From Bittarella massiliensis (ex Durand et al. 2017) (GTDB taxonomy: Bacteria > Bacillota > Clostridia > Oscillospirales > Ruminococcaceae): DNA of 64,000 nucleotides. The notes beneath the pieces are model-generated. The model was given only the letters and a program-made list of their open reading frames with translations. It had not been told where the DNA came from and ran no database searches. A program made the position numbers and the translations under genes. The stretch is taken from positions 1 through 64,000 of the forward strand of contig NZ_JABFCL010000013.1 in NCBI RefSeq assembly GCF_017566145.1, given 5' to 3'. How positions within the stretch are numbered: position 1 is the stretch's first letter; the number at the start of each line of letters is the position of its first letter. Of the stretch, positions 57,253 through 64,000 are shown one piece after another.

Positions 57253-58119
57253 TCAGTTGGCGCCGGCCGGCATCTGGCCGAACACCTGGTAGATGGTGTC
57301 GAACTGCTGTTTGTCCGCCTCGCTTTGGGGGATGCCGGCAAATTCGCTCCAGGAGGCGTCGCCCCTGCCCAGCACGGGGTAGTATTCGCCCTTTCCCTCC
57401 AGTTGGGCCTCCCGCACGGTGATGTAGCCGGCGGTGTAGGTGTCCCGGAGGGAATTGTAGCGCATCACCTTGACCCGGCTGCCCACCGGATAGTCCACCA
57501 GGTCCTCAGTGGTCCAGTAGAGCAGAAATTGGCCGTTCCCCATCCCTTGGAAGGACCAGCTCTGTATCCCTTGGGTCTGCAGGTCAAAGCCCGCCTCTTT
57601 GAGGGCGCCCTCCAGCTTTTCCCGGTTGGTCCCCTGCTTGCTGGTGGAGTCAATGTACTTGCCGGCGCCGGTGAAGGACTGAAACATGGCCTTGAGCTCC
57701 TCGCTGCCGGGGTTTGCAACGAGGTCACGAATGACCTCGCTCATGTCAAAGGTGTAGGCGCTGTCGTGCAGGGGGCAGACGATCTGAATCTCCTCCGCGC
57801 CGTTGCGCAGCACGTGATAGACCCCGCCCTGCTTGCAGTAAAACTCAGATGCTTGGGCCAATTCCTGCAGCTGGGAGGTGGTGAGCTTGCCCCCACCTTC
57901 GGTCTGGTAAATCTCCTCTGCCTGCAAGTCGCGGGCCAAACTGGCCTTGCTCGCCTCGCAGGCGCGCTTGTGGGCCTTGTCGATCCAGCCCACCATGGAG
58001 GGGATGAGGAGGGCGGCCAGAACCGCCAGAATGACCAGGACGACGATGACCTCCACCAGGGTGAACCCCTTTTGGCGGCCCCGGCCGCCGTTCGCTTTTG
58101 CCCTTGCTCTTGCTGCCAT
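57253..58119 (-). CDS. Prepilin-like secreted protein, 288 aa
   Basis: A type IV prepilin leader with RQKG18 | F19TLVEVIVVLVILAVLAALLIPSM: cleavage after Gly18, Glu at +5, then a hydrophobic helix. The globular part (about 65-288) is not recognised and is longer than most pseudopilins. No pilus assembly ATPase or peptidase gene is nearby, so it must use machinery encoded elsewhere. ATG 58119 after GAGGTGAGGAG. Confidence 0.88.
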   Translation of the reverse strand: MAARARAKANGGRGRQKGFTLVEVIVVLVILAVLAALLIPSMVGWIDKAHKRACEASKASLARDLQAEEIYQTEGGGKLTTSQLQELAQASEFYCKQGGVYHVLRNGAEEIQIVCPLHDSAYTFDMSEVIRDLVANPGSEELKAMFQSFTGAGKYIDSTSKQGTNREKLEGALKEAGFDLQTQGIQSWSFQGMGNGQFLLYWTTEDLVDYPVGSRVKVMRYNSLRDTYTAGYITVREAQLEGKGEYYPVLGRGDASWSEFAGIPQSEADKQQFDTIYQVFGQMPAGAN

Positions 58120-58163
58120 CTCCTCACCTCAAACTCATTTTTGCTCGTGTTTACTTATGCCCC

Positions 58164-58279
58164 TATGATACCACAAGCGCGAAGCACGCAGTGGTATTTG
58201 GCCATGGGGAAGGGAGCAAGCGCAGCTTGCGCATCTGCCTGGCCGTCCCAGGTATCATATCCGCTCTGCGGCTATTATA
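58164..58279 (-). promoter_or_regulatory. Promoter and structured leader of the pilin-like gene
   Basis: On the minus strand TATAAT (58279-58274), preceded by TGTGG, predicts a start near 58267 and a leader of about 148 nt. The leader can pair TATGATACC (58164-58172) with GGTATCATA (58251-58259), or form the competing hairpin ATACCAC/GTGGTAT (58168-58174, 58191-58197). It also has GCAAGC/GCTTGC (58216-58230) and CCTGG/CCAGG (58238-58252) hairpins. Competing helices suggest regulation at the RNA level. Confidence 0.45.
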
Positions 58280-58368
58280 CCACAAAAAGCCGGCAAATGG
58301 GGAGAAGATGTGCAAGAAGAAGGGAAAAAGGGGAGGCAGGATGTACCGAGTGGAGGGGGCAGCGGGGA

Positions 58369-59214
58369 TCATTGGGACCCGCTGGAGCGGCCCCAAGAGG
58401 TGGGGCGGGAGAGAAAGGGCGGGAGGAGGGTCTCCTCGTCCCCCCGGGCAGCCCCCAGCTGGATGGGGGTGAGAAAGGCGCTCCCTCGCAGATCGGCCCC
58501 GCAGAGATCGGCGCCCCGCAAGTCGGCGCCCAGGAAGCTGCTGCCCCAGAGATCACAGCCGGAGAGGTCTGTCCCCAGGAGGAGCGCCATGGAGAAATCG
58601 CGGCCCCGCAGGACGGTTTTTCGAAATTTGCGCCCCGAATAGTCGGCGCTTTGGCAGGGGGAAGGACGGCCCCCGGCGGCGGCCAGGGTCTGTTCGTGGG
58701 CGGGGCGAAGCAACCGGTTGACCCGCGCGCGCTGCTGCTCCAACTGGAGGGCGTCAAGAGGGGCGCTCTCCTCGCCAAGGGCCCAGCACTCGCCAATGAG
58801 CTGCGTCGCCTCCTCCCAAAGGGGGCGGGCAGGGAGGAGGGAGGCGGCCTCGGCCAGATACCAGAGCATTTGGTGGAGGGCGGTCAGGGATAGGAAGTGG
58901 GCAAAGAGCCGCCGCTTTTCTTCGGGGTCGCGTCGCCAGTCAACAGGGGAGGTGGCGGCGGCCCGCTGTCCGGCCCCCAAACAGTCGTAAGCGGTGCAGC
59001 CGTGCAGGCCGCGGGCGGTGAGCTGGCCGTGGATGGCGCAGCGGTACTCCCCGTCCAGGTGGGGACAGGGGCGGCCCGGGGGCAGTTCGGCGGGGAACCC
59101 CTCGGCGCGGGCGCGGTAGAGGGCGGCGCAGCAGAGGCCGCAGCAGCGCCGGCAGTCGGCGGTGAGGGCCTTTCGCAGCTGGGGAAGAGGCTCTTCCCGG
59201 CGGATGGGTCGCAC
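58369..59214 (-). CDS. Cys-cluster protein with pentapeptide repeats, 281 aa
   Basis: The N-terminus has CRRCCGLCCAALYR, CPHLDGEYRCAIHGQ and CTAYDC, a YkgJ/FliB-like Cys arrangement that can bind a metal or iron-sulfur cluster. A helical middle follows, then A(D/N)LxG pentapeptide repeats (about 200-250; FLGADLRGADLCGADLRGS) forming a beta-helix. The combination is known in predicted proteins but its role is not clear to me. Confidence 0.75.
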   Translation of the reverse strand: MRPIRREEPLPQLRKALTADCRRCCGLCCAALYRARAEGFPAELPPGRPCPHLDGEYRCAIHGQLTARGLHGCTAYDCLGAGQRAAATSPVDWRRDPEEKRRLFAHFLSLTALHQMLWYLAEAASLLPARPLWEEATQLIGECWALGEESAPLDALQLEQQRARVNRLLRPAHEQTLAAAGGRPSPCQSADYSGRKFRKTVLRGRDFSMALLLGTDLSGCDLWGSSFLGADLRGADLCGADLRGSAFLTPIQLGAARGDEETLLPPFLSRPTSWGRSSGSQ

Positions 59215-59256
59215 GGCGGATCCCTCCTTTTTTAATGGCGCTCTGCAGGGGGCAAA

Positions 59257-59685
59257 CTAGCTGAGAAGGGTGGGTTCCCCCGCCTCATAGAGCAGATCGT
59301 CGGCCTCGGCCACCCCGAGCCCCTTGTCCAGGCAGTAGAGCAAGATGGCGTCGCGCCGGTCGCGGGGGTAGAGTTTGCCCCGCCCGGCCAGGCGGAGAAC
59401 CCGATCGCACTCGTCGGCGCAGAGGCCGCCGCCCAGGCACAGGCAGATGAGCTTGTCCCGCTCGGCCCGCTTTTTGCCGGCCAGAATTTGATAGGCGTAC
59501 ACCTCGCTCAAGCCGCTGCGGCGGATGACCTCCGACTTGCGCAGACCCCGCAGTGCCAGGCATTCGACGAGGTACTGCGAGAACTCCTTGTGTAAAAATT
59601 CCCCCTCGTTCTCGCGGATATAGGCGTCTAGAGAGGGCGCCTCTTGCAGTTCGTTGCGCAGCTCTCCGGTGGATTTTTGGGACAC
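59257..59685 (-). CDS. HTH regulator divergent from the protein kinase, 142 aa
   Basis: GTG 59685 (SQKSTGELRNEL...) is preferred over longer frames. XRE-like helices (LALRGLRKSEVIRRSGLSEVYAYQILAGKKRAERDKLICLCLGGGL) are followed by LAGRGKLYPRDRRDAILLYCLDKGLGVAEADDLLYEAGEPTL. This two-part architecture occurs beside Ser/Thr kinase genes in Clostridia, so it may be the kinase's substrate or regulator; that pairing claim is from memory. Confidence 0.72.
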   Translation of the reverse strand: MSQKSTGELRNELQEAPSLDAYIRENEGEFLHKEFSQYLVECLALRGLRKSEVIRRSGLSEVYAYQILAGKKRAERDKLICLCLGGGLCADECDRVLRLAGRGKLYPRDRRDAILLYCLDKGLGVAEADDLLYEAGEPTLLS

Positions 59686-59987
59686 GGAATCAGCCCTTTC
59701 TGTGAAACTGCCCAACCTGTCTGGGCGAAAGAAGTACCTTTCATTATATAGGAGCACGTCCCTCGCTGCAATATGCTGGCAGCTGAGTGCCTTTTAATCC
59801 AGGTTGTGGTAAAATAAAAAATAGCTGTGGGTGAAAAGAGGGGCGGGAGACGCCCTTCTTCGCCGGGGTTTGGGCGGCCGCTCCGAAGAGGCCATTGCCC
59901 TGCGCTGCGCCGTGTCCGAGGGGGCGTGCGCCGCCTCGCCAAGGGCCCGCAGCAGGAGAATTTACAGAGCCGAGGAATGAGACAGCG

Positions 59988-61187
59988 ATGACAGAGTTGA
60001 CCGACTACCTGGCAGATCGGTATCAGGTGCTGGACACCTTTTCTGAAAACGAGCGGGCGAGAGTGGAACTGGTGCGGGACAAAAATACCGGTCTGGTGGC
60101 GGTGAAAAAGACCATTCACCGGGCGGACACCGTCTATCCCCAGCTGCGGGACCGGCACTTTGCCGGCACCCCCATGGTCTACGACCTATACCAGTGTGCG
60201 GGCGAGACGGTGGTGTTGGAGGAATACGTGCCCGGAGAGACAATGGCCCGCTGCGCCGAAGGGCGGCGACGGCTGGGGGTGGCACAGGTGGGACGGTGGC
60301 TCTCTGCCCTCTGCAGCATTTTGGAGCCCCTGCACCGGGCGGGGCTGGTGCACCGAGACATCAAGCCGCAAAATGTGCTGGTGCGGCCGGATGGACAGCT
60401 CTTTCTCATCGACTTCGAGGCGGCCCGCCAGTACGATCCCCGGCAGAAAAACGACACGGTCTACCTGGGGACCAAGGGCTATGCCGCCCCTGAGCAGTAC
60501 GGCTATGCCCAGACCGACGCCCGCACCGATCTCTATGCCCTGGGGGCGCTGGCCAACTGGCTGCTCTGCGGCAAGCTGCCGGAAGAGCAGCGCTGGAAGG
60601 GACCCCTGGCGGGGGTGATCGACTGCTGCCTGCGCATTGATCCAGCCCAGCGGTACCAGTCGGCCGCCCAGCTGCGGGGGGCGGTGCAGCAGGCGCTGAC
60701 GGGACTGCCCGCCGAGGAGGGAAGCGCTTTTCCGGCGGCGGCCACATCGCCGGCCGCCGCCGCTCCACTGCCCGCTTGGGCGGATGTGGAGCCGGCGGAT
60801 CTGACGGCGAGCTCATTTTCCAGCGCCCCTTCTGCGGGGGAGGAGGGGGGACCGCCCCGCCGGTGGCAGAGCGTGTTCGGCCGGGAGAACGCCTGGCGGC
60901 TGGTGGCATTTTTGGCCTTTGGGGCCTTTGTCCTCTGGACCGCCCTCACCAGCGGTCCCTTTGCACAGGTGGGGGCGGCGATTTTCAGCTGCCTGATCTA
61001 CCTGTGGATATTCCTCCCCCACGCCGCCTATTGGCTGAACCTGGGGGAAATTCGCACCCGGCCCCCCTTTCGCGCGCTGGACAGACAGGGGCAGCGCTGG
61101 CTGGCGGGACTGTGTTACCTGGCTGTCTGGCTGGTGATCCTGCTCATTTTGGTGCAGATCGGGTACGCCTTTTACCGGGTGCCGTGA
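59988..61187 (+). CDS. Membrane-bound Ser/Thr protein kinase, atypical, 399 aa
   Basis: The start is ATG 59988 after GAGGAATGAG. Kinase lobe residues: K40 in VAVKK, LVHRDIKPQNVL with HRD at 122-124, then DFE at 142-144 instead of DFG, and APEQYG. A Gly-rich loop is not evident (DTFSENERARV). After an Ala/Pro linker (about 245-290) there are three hydrophobic segments (about 309-325, 327-347, 377-397). Likely signals at the membrane; activity needs testing given the changed motifs. Confidence 0.85.
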   Translation: MTELTDYLADRYQVLDTFSENERARVELVRDKNTGLVAVKKTIHRADTVYPQLRDRHFAGTPMVYDLYQCAGETVVLEEYVPGETMARCAEGRRRLGVAQVGRWLSALCSILEPLHRAGLVHRDIKPQNVLVRPDGQLFLIDFEAARQYDPRQKNDTVYLGTKGYAAPEQYGYAQTDARTDLYALGALANWLLCGKLPEEQRWKGPLAGVIDCCLRIDPAQRYQSAAQLRGAVQQALTGLPAEEGSAFPAAATSPAAAAPLPAWADVEPADLTASSFSSAPSAGEEGGPPRRWQSVFGRENAWRLVAFLAFGAFVLWTALTSGPFAQVGAAIFSCLIYLWIFLPHAAYWLNLGEIRTRPPFRALDRQGQRWLAGLCYLAVWLVILLILVQIGYAFYRVP

Positions 61188-61216
61188 GGGATGGGAGGGC
61201 ATACGGCATGTGTTTC

Positions 61217-61263
61217 GGGGCAAAGTCCTATGCTGGGGGCATAGGACTTTGCCCCGGTTTTTT
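61217..61263 (+). terminator. Terminator of the kinase gene
   Basis: 17-bp arms GGGGCAAAGTCCTATGC/GCATAGGACTTTGCCCC (61217-61233, 61239-61255), then GGTTTTTT. Confidence 0.92.
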
Positions 61264-61357
61264 CGTACAATGGGGGCGATCATCCGAGGATGCGAGCCGG
61301 AGGGTCGCCCGGCAAATGTGGCCGGGACATTTTGCCAGTGAGAGGAGTTTTGGAAAG

Positions 61358-61873
61358 ATGAAAAAACGCATTTTGCTGTCTCTGCTCTGTGCGGCGGCCC
61401 TGGTGATCTGTGCCGGCTGCGGTTCCAGCGCCAGCGGAGAGAACGGGTCGGGCGAGGGCGCTTCTTCACAGGTGGAGGAAAAGACCTCCTTTGGCGTGGG
61501 CGAGACCTACGAGGAGGACGGCGTGAAGATCACCCTCAACAGGGTGGAGGAGAACGAGGGCACACAGTACCTGAAACCCGCTGATGGGAACGCCTTTATT
61601 GTCTGCGAGTTCACCGTGGAAAATGGCTCGGATAAGGAACTGCTCGTCACCGCCGCCTCCTTTGATGCCTATGCCGACGACGAGGCCATCAGCCTTAGTA
61701 TCAGCGCCTCCTACGAGCAGGGCAAGGACCTGAGCGGCACCATTGCCAAGGGGAAAAAGCTCACCGGTATCATCGGCTACGAACTGCCAGCGGACTGGAA
61801 GGAACTGGAGCTGGCTTACAAACCCAATCTCTTTTTGGACAAGGCCATCAACTTCGTTGCCACCAACGCCTAG
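61358..61873 (+). CDS. Lipoprotein with DUF4352/DUF5067-like beta domain, 171 aa
   Basis: Lipobox VICAGC with Cys21, a Ser/Gly/Glu linker, then an immunoglobulin-like domain (YEEDGVKITLNRVEENEG...FIVCEFTVENGSDKELLVTAASFDAYADDEA) common in Gram-positive lipoproteins of unknown role. ATG 61358. Stands alone, ended by the hairpin at 61936-61972. Confidence 0.85.
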   Translation: MKKRILLSLLCAAALVICAGCGSSASGENGSGEGASSQVEEKTSFGVGETYEEDGVKITLNRVEENEGTQYLKPADGNAFIVCEFTVENGSDKELLVTAASFDAYADDEAISLSISASYEQGKDLSGTIAKGKKLTGIIGYELPADWKELELAYKPNLFLDKAINFVATNA

Positions 61874-62466
61874 TCTTATTTCGGGAGCAGGCTTTGAACA
61901 CTGTGCCGCAAAAGGGGGCAAAGCGCCCCGGTAGAGGGCCGACGCCGCGATTCAGCGGCGCCGGCCCTTTTTGCGTCGCCAGGGCTTTGGAGAGCTGCCC
62001 TCTCGCGCCGCCCGGCCCTGCTGGGGCTGTGTGTAGAAAAGGCATTCGTCTGCGCGCTGGCCTCCCTGCTGCTGCGATATGGAGAGGAGACATCGCCCTT
62101 GGCGGCGGGAAAAAGATGACTGCCCGGCGCATCTGTCGCCCGGCGGCGCCGCTCGCCCAGGCCCCCTTGTGGTGGAACGCTGGGCGGGAGGACGAAAAAG
62201 ACGGCGGAGAGGCGGTATGATGAAGGGGAGGGAGAACGGGAAAAAACGGTCAAAAAAGAAGTCGCTTTTTGGACAAAAGGTGTTGGCGCGGGGCGGGGAA
62301 TGTGGTATACTGCTGCTGTCACCGGGAGGGATTCCCCCTCCCCCAGTCGCCTTTTGGCCCGGCGGACCCCACAGGCGGCTGTTTTTTGTGCCCTTGCCCG
62401 GCGCTGCCCATCCTCGTGAAGAGGGGGGGCCGGGGGGAGAAATCAGACAGAGAGGGAATTGAGATC
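61874..62466. other. Intergenic region before the MATE gene
   Basis: GGGCCG-A-CGCCGC/GCGGCG-C-CGGCCC (61936-61967) with TTTTT ends the lipoprotein gene. TTGGCG (62282-62287), 17 nt, TATACT (62305-62310) is a likely promoter for the exporter, giving a GC-rich leader of about 150 nt with a GGGAGGG...CCCTCCC hairpin (62325-62344). No gene seen in 61973-62280. Confidence 0.6.
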
Positions 62467-63849
62467 GTGCGCGACAAGATTTTGACCGAAAAGTCCTTTT
62501 ATCGGGCCCTGCTGACGGTGGCCATCCCCATCGCCCTGCAAAACCTCATCAGCTTTGGGGTCAATATGATGGACACCGTGATGCTGGGCCAGCTGGGAGA
62601 GGTGCAGCTGTCAGCGGCTTCCCTGGCCAACCAGCCCTTTTTTGTCTTCAGCATGTTCTCCTTTGGCTTTGCCGCCGGCGGCTCGGTGATGATCAGCCAG
62701 TACTGGGGCAAAGGGGACACGGCGGCCATCAGCCGAATCATGGCCATTGGGCTGAAGTTTGTGGTGGTGCTCTCCCTGGTGGTCACCGCTCTGGTGCTCT
62801 GTTTTCCCGAGGCCATTTTGCGCCTCTTCACCGCCGACCCCGAGGTGGTGGCCGAAGGGGTGCGCTACCTGAAGATCATCGCCTTCTCCTACTTCTTCTA
62901 CGGGGTCTCCAACTGCTACATCACCTCCCTGCGGGGGGTGGAGCAGGTGAAGATCTCGGTGGTGATCTACTCGGTCTCCTTTGTCATCAACGTGATCATC
63001 AACTACATCTTCATCTTCGGCGCATTCGGCGCGCCGGCACTGGGGGTCGCGGGCGCCGCGGTGGGCACCCTCTGCGCCCGCATCAGCGAGCTGGTGATGT
63101 CGATTGTCTACATGGAGCGCTTTGAAAAGCGCACCGGATTTCGGCTGCGCCATCTCTTTCACAAGATGGACCGGCTGCTGCTGGGCGACTACGTCAAAAC
63201 CAGCCTACCGGTGGCCTTCAACGAGATCGCCTGGGGGCTCTCCACCTCGGTGCACGCCGCCATTTTGGGGCGGATGGGGGCGTCGGTGGTGGCGGCCAAC
63301 AGCATCGTCAACGTGGTGACCCAGCTGGCCTTCATCTTCCTCTTCGGCCTCTCCAATGCCACCGCTATCCAGATCGGCAAGGCCGTCAGCTCCAAACCCG
63401 CCGGATATGTGCGGAAGATGGCCACCACTATGCAGCTGCTCTCCCTGGGGGTGGGGGCGGTGGGCGCTGCGATTGTGCTGGCCATCCGCAAGCCGGTCAT
63501 CGGGCTTTACAACATCGCCCCAGAGACAACCGCCATGGCCGGGGAGATGATGATCGCGGCGGCGGTCATGACCTTCCTCATCTCGGTGGAGGTCATCTCC
63601 ACCATGGGGGTCCTGCGGGGCGGTGGCGACACCAAGTTCACCTTCTTCATCGACGTCTTTTTCATCTGGGCGGTGGCCACCCCTCTGGGGGCCTACTTTG
63701 GCCTGGTGGCCAAGGTGGCGGCGCCGGTGGTTTACGTGTTGCTGCGCATCGATTCCCCCATCAAGACGGTGGTCTCCTTCTTCCGCATCCGCAGCGGCTG
63801 CTGGATGCGAAACGTCACCCGGGACGAGTCGGAGCTGGCGGCCGAATAG
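62467..63849 (+). CDS. MATE-family multidrug/metabolite exporter, 460 aa
   Basis: Twelve helices in two halves. The N-terminal FYRALLTVAIPIALQNLISFGVNMMDTVMLGQLGEVQLSAASLANQPF and the later SLPVAFNEIAWGLSTSVHAAILGRMG are typical of MATE proteins, which export cationic compounds against Na+ or H+. The start is GTG 62467 after AGAGGGA; the longer frame includes the leader. Confidence 0.94.
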   Translation: MRDKILTEKSFYRALLTVAIPIALQNLISFGVNMMDTVMLGQLGEVQLSAASLANQPFFVFSMFSFGFAAGGSVMISQYWGKGDTAAISRIMAIGLKFVVVLSLVVTALVLCFPEAILRLFTADPEVVAEGVRYLKIIAFSYFFYGVSNCYITSLRGVEQVKISVVIYSVSFVINVIINYIFIFGAFGAPALGVAGAAVGTLCARISELVMSIVYMERFEKRTGFRLRHLFHKMDRLLLGDYVKTSLPVAFNEIAWGLSTSVHAAILGRMGASVVAANSIVNVVTQLAFIFLFGLSNATAIQIGKAVSSKPAGYVRKMATTMQLLSLGVGAVGAAIVLAIRKPVIGLYNIAPETTAMAGEMMIAAAVMTFLISVEVISTMGVLRGGGDTKFTFFIDVFFIWAVATPLGAYFGLVAKVAAPVVYVLLRIDSPIKTVVSFFRIRSGCWMRNVTRDESELAAE

Positions 63850-63961
63850 GTTTTCGCCCTGGGAAGAAGGGAGAAACTCTGCTCTGCCATGCGGTTTTTG
63901 GCGGGTTTGCGCAACTTTTATCTGAAAAATCTGGCGCTTTTGGCGAGAGTGAAAAAATTCC

Positions 63962-63990
63962 TTGACAGGAAGTGGTTTATAGGTTAGGAT
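63962..63990 (+). promoter_or_regulatory. Promoter for a gene beyond the window
   Basis: TTGACA (63962-63967), 17 nt, TAGGAT (63985-63990). The gene would start after position 64000. Confidence 0.55.
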
Positions 63991-64000
63991 GGGGATGTTG

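Noticed and set aside
56899-58893. 664-aa + strand frame over the pilin-like and pentapeptide genes
   Set aside because: It crosses two terminators and two recognised minus-strand genes; composition is that of a shadow frame.
62325-62460. Riboswitch in the MATE leader
   Set aside because: A GC-rich hairpin is visible but no conserved aptamer core (guanidine, preQ1 or others) could be recognised.

Overview
The window reads as a chromosome segment of a fairly GC-rich Clostridia (most likely Oscillospirales, gut type). The grounds are frequent TTG/GTG starts, Shine-Dalgarno leaders, UUCG-type and long-stem intrinsic terminators, a DUF6514-like gene, a pilin-like secreted protein and a typical Firmicutes temperate phage. 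No species can be named from sequence alone.

Layout. 1-1984: the leader-distal part of a type I-C-like CRISPR array (32-bp repeats, 34-36-bp spacers, transcribed on the + strand). It is interrupted between two repeats by 1299 bp of phage head-gene DNA. 2098-6406: a giant repetitive surface protein plus a small two-helix membrane protein. Divergent from them is a sigma factor tethered to the membrane by its own C-terminal extension (6701-7888), with ECF-like promoter elements on both sides. 7950-12441: metabolic and transport genes (aldo/keto reductase, serine hydrolase, EamA exporter, GT2 glycosyltransferase). 12516-12602: tRNA-Leu(CAA), the attachment site of a complete, apparently intact prophage of about 33.7 kb (12578-46270, bounded by a 25-bp direct repeat).

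Prophage. It has an integrase, a repressor/ImmA/Cro-like switch and a second divergent HTH pair with different operators. Early genes include a DUF1071 annealing protein, a NinB-like protein, HNH, SSB, an initiator with iterons and a DnaC-like loader. There is a truncated cytosine methylase with an overlapping out-of-frame ORF, a Lar-like protein and a late regulator. A strongly structured, apparently non-coding stretch of about 480 nt separates the early and late genes. The late genes are TerS/TerL, portal, scaffold, HK97-type capsid, a beta-propeller tail nozzle, fibres, lysozyme, holin and a 1760-residue virion protein; I see no tape-measure gene, so a short-tailed (podovirus) particle is inferred. 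Next to attR are two cargo genes on the opposite strand: a secreted/membrane protein with Gly-Tyr repeats, and an Abi_2/AbiF-type HEPN protein preceded by a short terminator-like leader RNA.

46271-64000: chromosome again. It holds a MerR-controlled GNAT plus heterodimeric ABC exporter operon, a stand-alone EVE-domain/nuclease-like protein (probable modification-dependent defence), lipoproteins, an HTH/DUF6514 pair with a frameshift, a nucleoside hydrolase divergent from a Crp/Fnr regulator, a lone prepilin-like protein with a structured leader, a pentapeptide-repeat protein, a divergent HTH/Ser-Thr kinase pair and a MATE exporter.

Strongest candidates for a second look: the kilobase phage insert inside the CRISPR array, the structured phage RNA candidate at about 25110-25592, the tethered sigma factor with its surface protein, and the AbiF-like gene with its leader RNA.
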